64,000 nucleotides of DNA from Triplophysa rosa (lineage: Eukaryota > Chordata > Actinopteri > Cypriniformes > Nemacheilidae): assembly GCF_024868665.1 (NCBI RefSeq), contig NC_079908.1, positions 4,671,152 through 4,735,151 on the forward strand, written 5' to 3'. The translations under genes and the position numbers were made by a program. Below, piece by piece: positions 1 to 10,600 of the stretch. Each line of letters begins with the position of its first letter. Position 1 is the stretch's first letter. The notes under the pieces are model-generated. The model saw only the letters and a list, made by a program, of their open reading frames with translations. It was not told the DNA's origin and did no database searches.

Positions 1-333
1 CAGTTGTTATTGAACATTGGTTTTTGTGTTGAATGACATTTTGGTTAGCGTGATTTAACGATTATAAACCGCGGACCGACCGTGGGCCGCCAGCAAACAT
101 TAATGATAAACAAGTGGCTTAGCAGGGGACCACCGGCGGAAATATGGCAGCTGCCGCCGGTGGACTGCTGGAAAAACGATGAGCAAAAAGCCGGTGGCCC
201 ACAAGTGGTTCCCGCCGGTGGACCGCCAACTTTGCAACCGGCGGCCCGCAACTGGTCCGCCAGCCTTATGTTAGCTGGGGCGCTTTTATTGAGTAAATAC
301 AGACACTATAGCAACATATAGCCTATTATGAGA
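1..333. other. unassigned sequence with repeated CCGCCGGTGG words
   Basis: No gene is recognised. Positions 125-260 are GC-rich and repeat the word GCCGGTGG and its complement (ccaccggcgg, gccgccggtgg, agccggtggc, cgccggtgga), giving imperfect dyads. This is probably part of an older repeat. The open frames here have no recognisable domain. Confidence 0.4.
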
Positions 334-341
334 ATATAAAT

Positions 342-798
342 CAGGGGTTCCAAAACAGAAGTATAATCAGTAGGTAGGCTATCTCATGGCACACCTTTTA
401 ATTAGAAAAAAATAGGGAAAAACACACATTCCAACACATTCACTCTCTATACTTTTAATTTTTCCTGTCATGAATTAATAAGTTTAATTGCCTTGAGTTT
501 AAGTTTAAGAATAAGTTTAATTGCCCCCACAAAAAGATACCTTATTGTGGGGCTGCACAATTATGGCATACTTGTTTAAATTATTCCCCTTGATATTGTA
601 AGTTTGATTAAATTTTTTTATTTTATTTTAATGTTTTAATAAACGCGGCCATATGTTTCACGCTGTGAATGCGCCGCTTGCACATCCAGTGTCCAAGCAC
701 AATATACGTGTGAAGTATATTGCTGGTGTAAACTTTTTTAATGCACCGCAAAAGCCAAGTGATGGCCCTCCTAATGACCCAGAGTTCGGGAACCCCTG
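342..798. mobile_element. short non-autonomous hAT transposon with exact 8-bp TSD
   Basis: The ends are inverted (CAGGGGTTCC... and ...GGAACCCCTG). The element is flanked by a perfect duplication ATATAAAT at 334-341 and 799-806. An 8-bp duplication with CAG...CTG ends is the hAT signature. The 457-bp interior has no transposase ORF, so it would depend on an autonomous relative. Confidence 0.85.
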
Positions 799-806
799 AT
801 ATAAAT

Positions 807-1525
807 GTCCCTTTCAAAGACCAGTGTGAGTGTGGCGGGTTGAGGCATCATAGGTTACATTTTGGTTGTGGTTTAGTATTTCAAAATGATATAAACTATC
901 TAGGGTTGGATTTAGTTAGCAATTTGGATTATTTTTATGAGATTCTATGAGGCCTATTAGTGTAAATGCAATTTCAACTATTTTGAAGTGCGTCTTTTAT
1001 AACACTGCTATCTTATATAATGCAGTGAAAGTGCATGCATAGTGGATAATTAGATCGTCAAACACTCGATATCCATTCATTCAGAACCACCGCCATGGAC
1101 AGCACCTGTTAACGTGGCACAGGAAAGTAACCTCATCCTAAGGCATAGTTCTGGGAACACACGTAGAAAAGGTATACCTGTGGTTAAGGTGTACCTTTTG
1201 ACTCTTCGTAGCACGCTAAGAGACAACGTTATTGGGAAACGCAGCCTTGGTCATTTATTGGTAATGAAATTACCTGCCTGGAACGTGCCAGCTACGTTGT
1301 GAGTTGGTAAATCATGAAATTACCAAAAATGACCAATAAATTACACGTAACCGGTACGTCATGTGTTAGCTGGGATGGCGCCGGTAACATACCGCAGTTT
1401 TGTCTTTCTTCCTGTAGAGCTGCTTTGAAACAACGCAACAAAAAAGCGATATATAAATTAATTGAATTTAATTGAATTGAAAAGCGTCTGCCAAATGCAG
1501 ACGCTTTTACCTATAAAGGTACCTT
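807..1525. other. non-coding flank, repeat-derived in part
   Basis: No gene is recognised. Around 1248-1340 there is an imperfect inverted repeat (ttattggtaatgaaattacc against ggtaaatcatgaaattacc, followed by aatgaccaataaatta), suggesting an old transposon end. Position 1481 onward carries the palindromic word aaaagcgtctgcc...gcagacgctttt just before the L2 junction. Confidence 0.35.
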
Positions 1526-2513
1526 GGTTACCTATAAAGCATCGCGTTAACTTTAAAATCTTGCTTATTACCTATAAAGCCTTACATGGTTTAGCTCCTC
1601 AGTACTTGAATGAACTCCTTTTGTATTACAGTCCTTCACGTGCATTACGCTCTCAGGCGTCCTGTCAGTTGGTAATACCTAGAATTTCAAAATCAAGTGC
1701 AGGTGGTAGATCCTTTTCCTATCTAGCGCCTAAACTTTGGAATAGTCTTCCCTGCACTGTCCGGGAGGCAGACACACTCTGTCAGTTTAAATCTAGACTA
1801 AAGACGCATCTTTTTAATCTTGCATACACTACTCTTCCATAATATAAATCTTCTGAGGGTTTAGGCTGCATTAGTTAGATCAACCGGAACCAAAAACACA
1901 ACTGATGTACTTGTTGCATCAAAGAGTACAGAACAGTACTCTACTCTCAGCCAGTCTTGTCTCATTGTTCCAAGGTTACCACAGCGAGCAGGATGCAGTT
2001 CATGGCCTGACCTGATGGTAGAGCGGAGAATGGGAAGTGGGGACCTGACAAGAGCTGAGATGATAGAGCTGGATAAAGAAGGACGCGGTCTCTTGACATG
2101 TCTTCACCACAAAACTTCAAATGCTATTAGATTATTAATGATAATCTTAAACTATAATTTATTTTATTATTAAGTTTATTTATTTTATTTAGCCTTGTTG
2201 TGCAAGTTCTCTGGAGCTTGTGCAGAGGCAGCAGCTTTTGCCAGAGGGGAACTGGAATCCCCTGGTTGGGCCTGGGTTCTCCTGAGGTTTTTTTTCTCGA
2301 TTAGAGTTTTGGGTTCCTCGCCACCGTTTGCATACTGTTTTTGCACTATCTGCCTGACCGGGGGGGCTGCTTTAGAATCTTAAAGTTTTACTTAATTAAT
2401 ATTGCATATAGGAATTTATTATCTGTTATATTTGACCTGTGCTTCTCTCTCCTTTATCCTAAATGTGTGCTCTCACTGAGCGTGTGTGTGTGTGCGTACT
2501 TGTCTGTGTACGT

Positions 2514-2556
<43 letters not shown>

Positions 2557-2756
2557 TGTGTGTGTTGGTGCGTGTTGTGTGTGTGGAGTGTTTTGTGTGT
2601 GGGTGTGTCTGTCTTCTGTGTTTTCAACCTTTTCTTGTTTTTGCAGGTACAACTTTGATTGTTTTGCTTGTAGTCAATGTGTCTCATGTACAGCTGCTTT
2701 GTAACAATGAAAATTGTAAAAGCGCTATATAAATAAAGTTGAGTTGAGTTGAGTTG
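1526..2756 (+). mobile_element. L2-type LINE, 5'-truncated 3' end (copy C)
   Basis: The coding part (to 1842) is the C-terminal tail of an L2 ORF2, including KLWNSLPCTVREADTLCQF and KSRLKTHLFNLAY. It is followed by a 3' UTR with the shared words TGGGTTCCTCGCCAC and AGCGCTATATAAATAAAGTTGAG and a (GTTGA)n tail. A (GT)n tract lies at about 2513-2553. It is nearly identical to the copy at 33934-35314 and clearly related to the longer element at 37535-42740. Truncation removes the endonuclease and reverse transcriptase, as in most LINE insertions. The right edge abuts a minus-strand DIRS fragment. Confidence 0.9.
2513..2553. repeat. (GT)n microsatellite inside L2 3' UTR
   Basis: Simple GT run. 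The same position in the other L2 copies (35045-35145, 42465-42590) is also GT-rich, so the microsatellite is seeded by the LINE 3' UTR itself. Confidence 0.9.
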
Positions 2757-3943
2757 GGTGGCCAACACTCCAGACGCTTGAGCATGATGGGGGAGATACC
2801 TCACAAATGCCACCTCGTGGCGTTTCGCCTCCCGGAACCTGGTGACCACAGTGACCACAAGGTGAAATTGGGGCATCAAGGAGGAACGCTCGGTCCCTGT
2901 CCTTGATGCCCGTGAGGTTAAGCCACAGATGCCTCTCCGTGGTGACCAGTGCAGCCATAGAACGGCCGATAGCACGGGCCGTCTGCTTGGTAGCACGGAG
3001 AGACAGATCTGTGGCCCGGCGTAGCTCTGCAAACACCGTCTCATCAATCACCCCGTCAGTGCTCACATCATCCAGCAGGTCAGCCTGGTACGCCTGCAAA
3101 ACCGCCATGGTGTGCAGGGCAGCACCAGCCTGACCAGCTGCCTGAAAAGCCTTCCCCACCAGTGCAGATGTAAGCATGCAAGGCTTGGTGGGGAGAGAAG
3201 ACTTTTTTAGGGACGACGATGTCCCAGGGGAGAGACAGCTCGCGAGCGTCTCTTCCACCCGGGGCACCGTCGTATACCCCATGGTTTCGCACCAACGATA
3301 GTCAAATAAATCGACGTCGATGGCACAAACACACGGGAGGAATAAGGCTTCTGCCACGAGCGAGATAATTCGCTGTGGAGATCCTCAAAAAGGGGAGAGC
3401 GCGATGTTGCGGCCCCTCCCGGCCACCAGACAGATATCTGTCATCTAGCTTTGAGCCTCTAGGGGCCTCTTGCTCCTGCGGCCAGTCGAGCTTGAGGCGG
3501 TCGACTGCCTTAGTCACCGCCCCGAGAAGCTCCTCAAGCGCCGCGTTGTCGCGAGAGGAACGTCCCGAGACGGCACTATCCAACCCCGCAGAAGCAAGAG
3601 ATGCCTCGTCCTCCGCCCGATCCGAAGAAGCGCCGGCGCACGCTTCGGATTCGGACGCGAGGACATCGCGGTTTGGCGAGCGCACTGGAGACGCGGACGG
3701 ACCCGCCTCTCGTAAGTCAAACCGCGAACCCCAGGACGAGGAAGAGGCGGCTCGGTCTCTCTTAAAAAACGAGAGCCGAGCACGAAGAACTCGGATGCCG
3801 AGAACATCACAGCGTTTGTACTCTCCCTCAAGCCCCAGGGCAGCATGGTCAGCCCCCAGGCACTCAAAGCAAAACTCATGCTTATCAAGATCGGAGAGGA
3901 GCCTCTCACAAGGAGGCACACATCTCCGATCTGAATCAGACAT
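2757..3943 (-). pseudogene. DIRS gag-like ORF, frameshifted and 3'-truncated
   Basis: There are two overlapping frames. The first is 3943 down to about 3340: charged and serine-rich, with a Cys-containing N-terminal motif and an acidic middle. The second is about 3357 down to 2757: helical, with repeated ATDLSLRATKQTARAIG-like segments. The frame break and the abrupt junction with L2 show it is dead. Its probable role was as structural protein of the retrotransposon particle. Confidence 0.7.
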
Positions 3944-4390
3944 GATAATGTAGTTTATGTATTTAGGCTAAGTGACAATGTGCTTAGTGGCTAAATGTAC
4001 ATAAACTACTTCGCTAAGCTTGCTTTCTTTAGCAAAATAAGAAAAGAGGGAGACTTCTCCCTCACACACATGCACACAAAACGGTCCTTGAAGACAAAAG
4101 AACCTTAAGACGCGTCCGCTTTCACGCGTATTTATAACCTGCAGGTGCTGGTGTAATCAGCCACGTCACCTGCCGAGGTTATTTAAAGCCAAAAAATTTG
4201 GCGTGTTTGACACACGTGCTTCACAACCGGTCGAACAAAGACTGTTCTCCCATAGCGTTTGAAACGCAGCATCGAGTGTAGCTTTTGAAACGGAACAGTG
4301 TTTTCTTGAGTTGGGCTCTTGACCCTTGACTTTTATAGGGTTTTTTTTAGCATGCTGTATCTGTGTGCTTTTAAAGTACATTCGTTATGG
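2757..4390 (-). mobile_element. DIRS-like tyrosine-recombinase retrotransposon fragment: gag-like ORF and 5' leader
   Basis: Read leftward, the ORF starts at 3943 (MSDSDRRCVPPCERLLSDLD, with a Cys-rich ECLGADHAALG stretch). It needs one frame change near 3340 and continues as the conserved gag-like region with SLPTKPCMLTSALVGKAFQA and AVLQAYQADLLDD to about 2757, where the L2 copy abuts. This arrangement is characteristic of the N-terminal ORF of fish DIRS1-like elements; the + strand element at 18785-22925 has a diverged counterpart (ELRTATDLALRVTK). No RT or recombinase remains here. The 3960-4390 leader has no long ORF. Assignment to DIRS rests on family recollection plus internal similarity to the second element. 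Confidence 0.75.
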
Positions 4391-6414
4391 CAATGCAGTG
4401 TGAAACTTTGTGTCTGATCATTTTTAGGTAAATTCTAACTTCTCTGAATAATATTTAAAGTTGAATTATTCTTTTCGATTATTTGTTATTAATATTTAAT
4501 TAAGTAGACCTTGGAACCTTAAGTCAATCCTATTATGTCACAATTTGCATTTACTCAATTTTATTATGTAACTTTTAAGCAATAAAATTGATTGAAATTT
4601 ACTAATTTCTAATAAGTTGTATTTAATTAAAAAATTGCTTGTAATCTGTTGCCATCATTTTATTGAGTAGATGTAAGGTATTACTTTTTACAGTGTATCT
4701 ACTGTAATTGTGCAATGTATTTAGCACGTTCTATGGAACATAAAAAAAGTTCAAATTAAAAGTAAAAAAAATGCTGTATGTGTTTGTTGAACCACATTTT
4801 ATTACACTTTTGGGTAATGTGGAGGTGGCAATTTCAAGTTAAGTTTTTAGGGCCTATGTAGGCCTATTAGATTTCTAGCTCCAAACAAAATGTTTCTTGT
4901 ACACATACATTACCAGCACTTTATTAATAATAAACACAAAGTTTGTTCATTATGATTATGAAACTTTCAATTAACGATAAAGGGAAGAGCTAATCAATCC
5001 AATTTCTCAGCACATCAGGCATTCAGTTTCTTTAAGTATTGCCTTCTTCAGTTGTTGGAACATATGATAGGCAGTGTGTAATATATAAAGTTTGTAACAG
5101 CCTTAAAACCTTTAATCTCACATGGTTCCCCTAAATAATTAGAGGGTAGTTCACAATAGTCTCAAAGAAGAAACCATGGCTGCACTAAACAGCAGCAGGA
5201 GAAAGACAAAGACACTGACAACCACCAACTAAGCATTTTGACCATTTCTCTCTTAAACACAACATTTTTACTTTGCATAAAATGTGGAGTAACTTTAATA
5301 CAGCAATCCAGCAACAAACAAGCATCCCTTGTTGGAACCAACAACTTGCCCATACTATAATCTTTTTATTCTTTACTTTATTACTGTATGTTCAATCATT
5401 TAATTTTTATTGTACTGTATCTTTTATTACTTTCGTTTAGTATTTTAAAAGATTTAAACAACCAAAAACATTAATTTAATAATAAATAAAAACTTAAGTC
5501 ATAAATAGGCGTGTTTAGGTGTAAGCGCAATTCTCCGGCTATCCTGCAGGTCACATCATAAATCTGTCTTCTTACGATGCACTTAGGGCTTTACTATTGC
5601 AGCTTTACATACGTTTAGGCAGTGGTTACGGAAGAAAAATAAATAAATATGAAAAATAGAAACATTATAATATATGGAATGCATATTATTCCGATTTTTC
5701 TCCAAACGATGTACGTTTATGAAACTTAAGTGAAATATATAATTTGTTGGATTGTCAACCATAAACTGTCGAAGTGTCGAACCCCTATAAAAAATATAGA
5801 ATCCATCACATAAAAAAGGAGTTCCATTAGCGATCTCCATTAAAACCATTACAAAATTCCTTCTTTTGCAGTGTGATTAGGCATTGTTCCATTATGATTT
5901 AAAAGTGTTCTTTTGGTTCCCATCTGCCAGGTAACATCCCACCAATAGCATCCATCACATACCAGTAGACACCAGTATGTAGTTTTCATTAAAACTAATA
6001 CAATTCCTATTAAATCCAATACATTTTCTATTGTGTTTTGGGCAGGGATGTTGTTTGTTTTTCAGCAGGGATTATTTAATTGCAATATTACAGTATGCTG
6101 CCATTAAACAAGTTATGTATTTAACAATTCGTGTATTCAACAATTATTCATTTATTTCTAAATTAATATTTTTTATAGTATCATAAATAATAAATGTTAT
6201 AACGTTTAGGTGTCATTTTGCGGTTGTCCTGCAGGTGTCTTTGTTTTGTGTTAGTCTGTGTCAGGATAGGTAGATCCACGAGGAATTTTAAGAGCTGCTT
6301 AATTTACGATGCTTTGGGGAGACAGTCAACGATGATTTGTAAGGTACTTTTTAACGATCAGAACTTTGAGGATTTTGCTATAAGACTGAAACTTACAGAT
6401 CTGATTGGGTCAGA
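4391..6414. other. AT-rich intergenic sequence upstream of tbx22
   Basis: No convincing coding exon is seen on either strand; open frames are short and lack domain motifs. The region should contain the tbx22 promoter and 5' UTR, but I cannot fix a TATA box or transcription start by eye. Confidence 0.5.
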
Positions 6415-7458
6415 ATGCAGGGACTTAGCACTCGCGCTCACGCGTTTTCGGTGGAGTCTTTGTTAAAAAGTTGTGAGAAAATAATGAATGAAACTCAGAA
6501 GTGTATGTCAGACAGTGATAAAGATACACTATCTGTCATCGACGAACAGGGTTAGTTTACTATAATGTCCAATATGTTTGTTTTATTGCTTGTGTTAAAC
6601 TATATTCGTTTATTTTTCGTTGACTTCTGTAGATAAACAAAACGACAATAATATCAAAATCACTGAGACACGAAGAAAACTCATGAGAACCAAACGTAAG
6701 TCTGCAAGAGAAGTGCTAGTGGATCTTCAGGGCTCTGATCTGTGGAGGACATTTCATGAAATCGGCACGGAGATGATCATCACCAAGACTGGGAGGTAAT
6801 TGATATTAATTTAAATATTTAATTAAATATTTCCATTGCAGTGAACCCTGTACTCTATGCAATAAGTAGACTACTGTAATCACCAGTCTTATTAAGTAAT
6901 GTAACTCAAAACATGTATATTTAGGCAGAGTGTCTAAAACGTTAAAACTATGTATTTAACTCCAATTTGCAAATTAAATATTTATTCGGAAACACTTTAT
7001 TTTACAGTGCCCTTGTTACACGTTACATATTTACTATAGTATTTACTATAAATTATGCATAATTATGTGTAAGTAACACTGAACCAAACATAATCCTAAC
7101 CTAAGTACAGTTAATTTGTATTACTCAGTACTTAAATGTATAATTACACTGTAACACGGGCAATGTAAAATAAAGTGTAACCATTTTTTCTCCTTATTTA
7201 AATTACATTAGCTGAGATCACTTGTCATATATTCTTCAACCTCATCAGACATTATAAGAGAAAACTCAAAATGCAAATGAAAATGGAGGTAGCTAAATGA
7301 AGGGTGGCTAATAATTGTGTCCAGTGTTTATTAGAGAAAAAAACATTTATTTCACAATGTGATTTCCCCATACCTTCAATTGCTTTACTTCAATTTCTTT
7401 ATAAAACTTCAAAGGAGAAACAATGCAGATTTATTTTCACAGCTGCGAGATTGAATTA

Positions 7459-7552
<94 letters not shown>

Positions 7553-7557
7553 ANNNN

Positions 7558-7641
<84 letters not shown>

Positions 7642-10600
7642 GCGTGTGTGTGTATCTGTTATACAAATTTATCAGGAGAATGTTCCCCTCTATCCGAGTG
7701 AAAGTACACAATCTGGATCCATTTCAGCAATATTATATCGCCATGGACATCATGCCTGTGGATTCCAAACGATATAGGTACTATAAACTGAGCTAGACTT
7801 TAATGCAAATACACATGTAAAAATGACTAAACGAATTACACATCTGAAGAAACAAAAGTATGTTTACCAGGTAAATATAATTTCTATTGCTGTTTGCAAA
7901 AATTTTTTAGTTTTCTCTTTCCTATTCTTTCTTCCTATTCTGATTCCTTTCTTTCTATTTCAGATTTGCTGTTGTGTTGTCTGACTTGGTAGTTTTTTAA
8001 ATTTATTGTTAAGCACTTATTGACCACCATATGAACGTAATGTTTTTTTGTAATATTAAATACATTTTCTAATATTGCATTATTATATTGTATCCCACAG
8101 GTATGTGTATCACAGCTCACAATGGATTGTGGCTGGAAACACAGATCATTCTCTTATCGCCACCCGTTTGTACATACATCCAGACTCGCCATGTTCAGGA
8201 GAGAAGTGGATGAAACAGGTGATCAGCTTTGACCGTGTTAAACTCACCAACAATGAAAGAGATGAGAGTGGCAATGTGAGTTTCTTCTTATTTACTGCAT
8301 ATCACCACAACAGTGCAACGATTGATTGAGCACAGAAAATAAAATGTCCAATGCAATTTGAAATTCAGATCATCCTGCAGTCCATGAACAAGTACAAGCC
8401 ACGCATACACATTACTATGCACAGCCATCACATCGACCTGTCACAGATGCATCCATCACTGCCAGCAGAAGGCGTGCACACTTTTACCTTTCCTGAGACT
8501 CAGTTTACCACTGTTACAGCCTATCAGAACCAACAGGTAAGATCATAAAACACTTCTATTTATTCTCTCCTGAAGTACTACACTGAAAAAAGGGTTTCAT
8601 TCAACCAATTAAATTTTTTAGGGTAAGGAGTCTATATTTTATAACTTAAGCCAATGAAAAATAATAAAGAAAAGGTATATATTTTAATTGGCTCAAGTTA
8701 TAAAATTTAGATGTGAATCCTTACCCTAAAATATTTTAATTGGTTGAATGAAACCCTTTTTTTTATAAACTGAGAGCAGAATGTCAAAACTTCAATACAT
8801 TGTATTTTCTTATTTGGGGATCTGATATCATATTGAAAACCTGGCATCTTTCTTTTAAATGAACCGGGATATAAACAGAAAGTAATTTTGGTGTTCCACA
8901 CCCCTTTTACTCTAACTTACACACAGGCTTGTGCCGGTATCAAATTTCCATGCTGCGATTAATTGATTAAGGTTTCATCGCGGTAAACGGTATTATGGCA
9001 GTATTCAATTCTATGAGAAATGCAGGTTGAAAATATAAACCAATTTCAGTGTTTTCCTCTTGATAACAACTTTATTTTAAATAATAAAGAGAACCTCAAA
9101 CATTTAAATATAAATAAAACAACACACAGTAATGATGTATAAAGTGAGTTTATTCAAACAGAATAAAGTGCAAACTGCAAAAGAACAACTTTTGTTAACT
9201 GCTTTTAAATATACTTATGTCTGTACAACGCTAGTACTACAATTCATGTTACTATTATTATTATTATTATTATTGTTGTTTGAATAACAAGCCAAGCCAG
9301 TGTGTTAACTATTATAGCAAGCTAAACATTTAAAAACAGCAAATTCACTCGCACCTTGAGACAGTGTATGACTTTATTGCGTTCCATCAACGTATCATTA
9401 AAAATAATTATTCTGCCACACTGTCAAATTTCATTACTCGGCTTACTTTTAACCCAAAATATTTCCAAACCTCAGACTTCACCCTTTTAGAAGGGGGATA
9501 AATCGTCGGTAGCGTTCCTCCTTCCGCCATGCTTCATCTCCGTGTGTATGGCGTTATTATATGGCGTTATTATAATGACAAATGTCGCGAGCGCATTATT
9601 ACAAGGCGAGAGCGCATTCTTGTCATACGAGCGCGCGAATCTCTCCGCTCGCACGCCGATTTCCTTTGCTCGTGCACAAAACTGGACGCGCGCTTTCAAC
9701 TATACGCTGCTCTCTTATGAATTGTCTCTCCTCTCGCTCAGTGAGCGTGTGCGCACTCAAAATGCGTTCCGTGCGTCCACGAATCCTTCGGTACTCTTGC
9801 TCTCGAGAGGTCCTCCTGTGTGTTCCAGGCATTATAGGCTGTCAAAAGTAGTCAACCAATCAGGGATAGGCTTCCACGGCGGGCCAATGAAAATGCGACC
9901 TCTTAACTACAGTAGGCCTAATTGTTAAAAATGCTTGATGAAGAGTTGTTTTTCGTGTTCTTTTCTACAAAAGTGTCATGTTAATGTGTAATTCTTGTAA
10001 AATAGTATATTGTAAATTGCTGGGTTTCATTCTTATAAAATCTTTTAATATATAAATCTTTTAATGAGTGGATTCTTGCGTGTGGGTAGGTGGGTGGATG
10101 GGGGGCACCATGAGGTCTTAATATGCCTCTGGATCCACCACGTTCTCAGGTAACAATTTTAATATATTTGATGCAACATTATTCATCAAATGTATATTAT
10201 AAATGAACGGTAAGGGAGCGTTTGGTATATTGCATAGAAGTTCAGTTGTGTGCCCTGAACTTCTGGAACACTGAATGCAGAACACTTACAGTGTGTGTCT
10301 GCAAACGCATTAAATGCATAACCAAATAGGTATAGAATATTATATGATATTTCCAAATGCTCCAGTGCTATTATTGTTTTGATATGTACCGTTACTTGTA
10401 GTAAATATTATTTTAGAATAAAGCTAACTTAAGACACCAATCTAAATTGTTCGGTAATCAATTTAGTACTATTTTGACAATATTATGTTTAGTGTAGGAC
10501 ATGCATGAGGACCACATGAACTTGAGGGTGTTGGCCTGTTTTGTCTGAATAACATGGTAGTTAAACTGATGTTTATATGTAGCCTACAAAGCATCCTAAT

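Noticed and set aside
2454..3047. Minus-strand frame of 197 codons spanning 2454-3047
   Set aside because: It joins the L2 3' UTR microsatellite to the DIRS fragment across an insertion junction, so it is an accident of reading frame.
7409..7796. Several overlapping open frames of poly(Cys-Val) or poly(Thr-His)
   Set aside because: They are translations of the (GT)n microsatellite and its assembly gap, with no real coding content.
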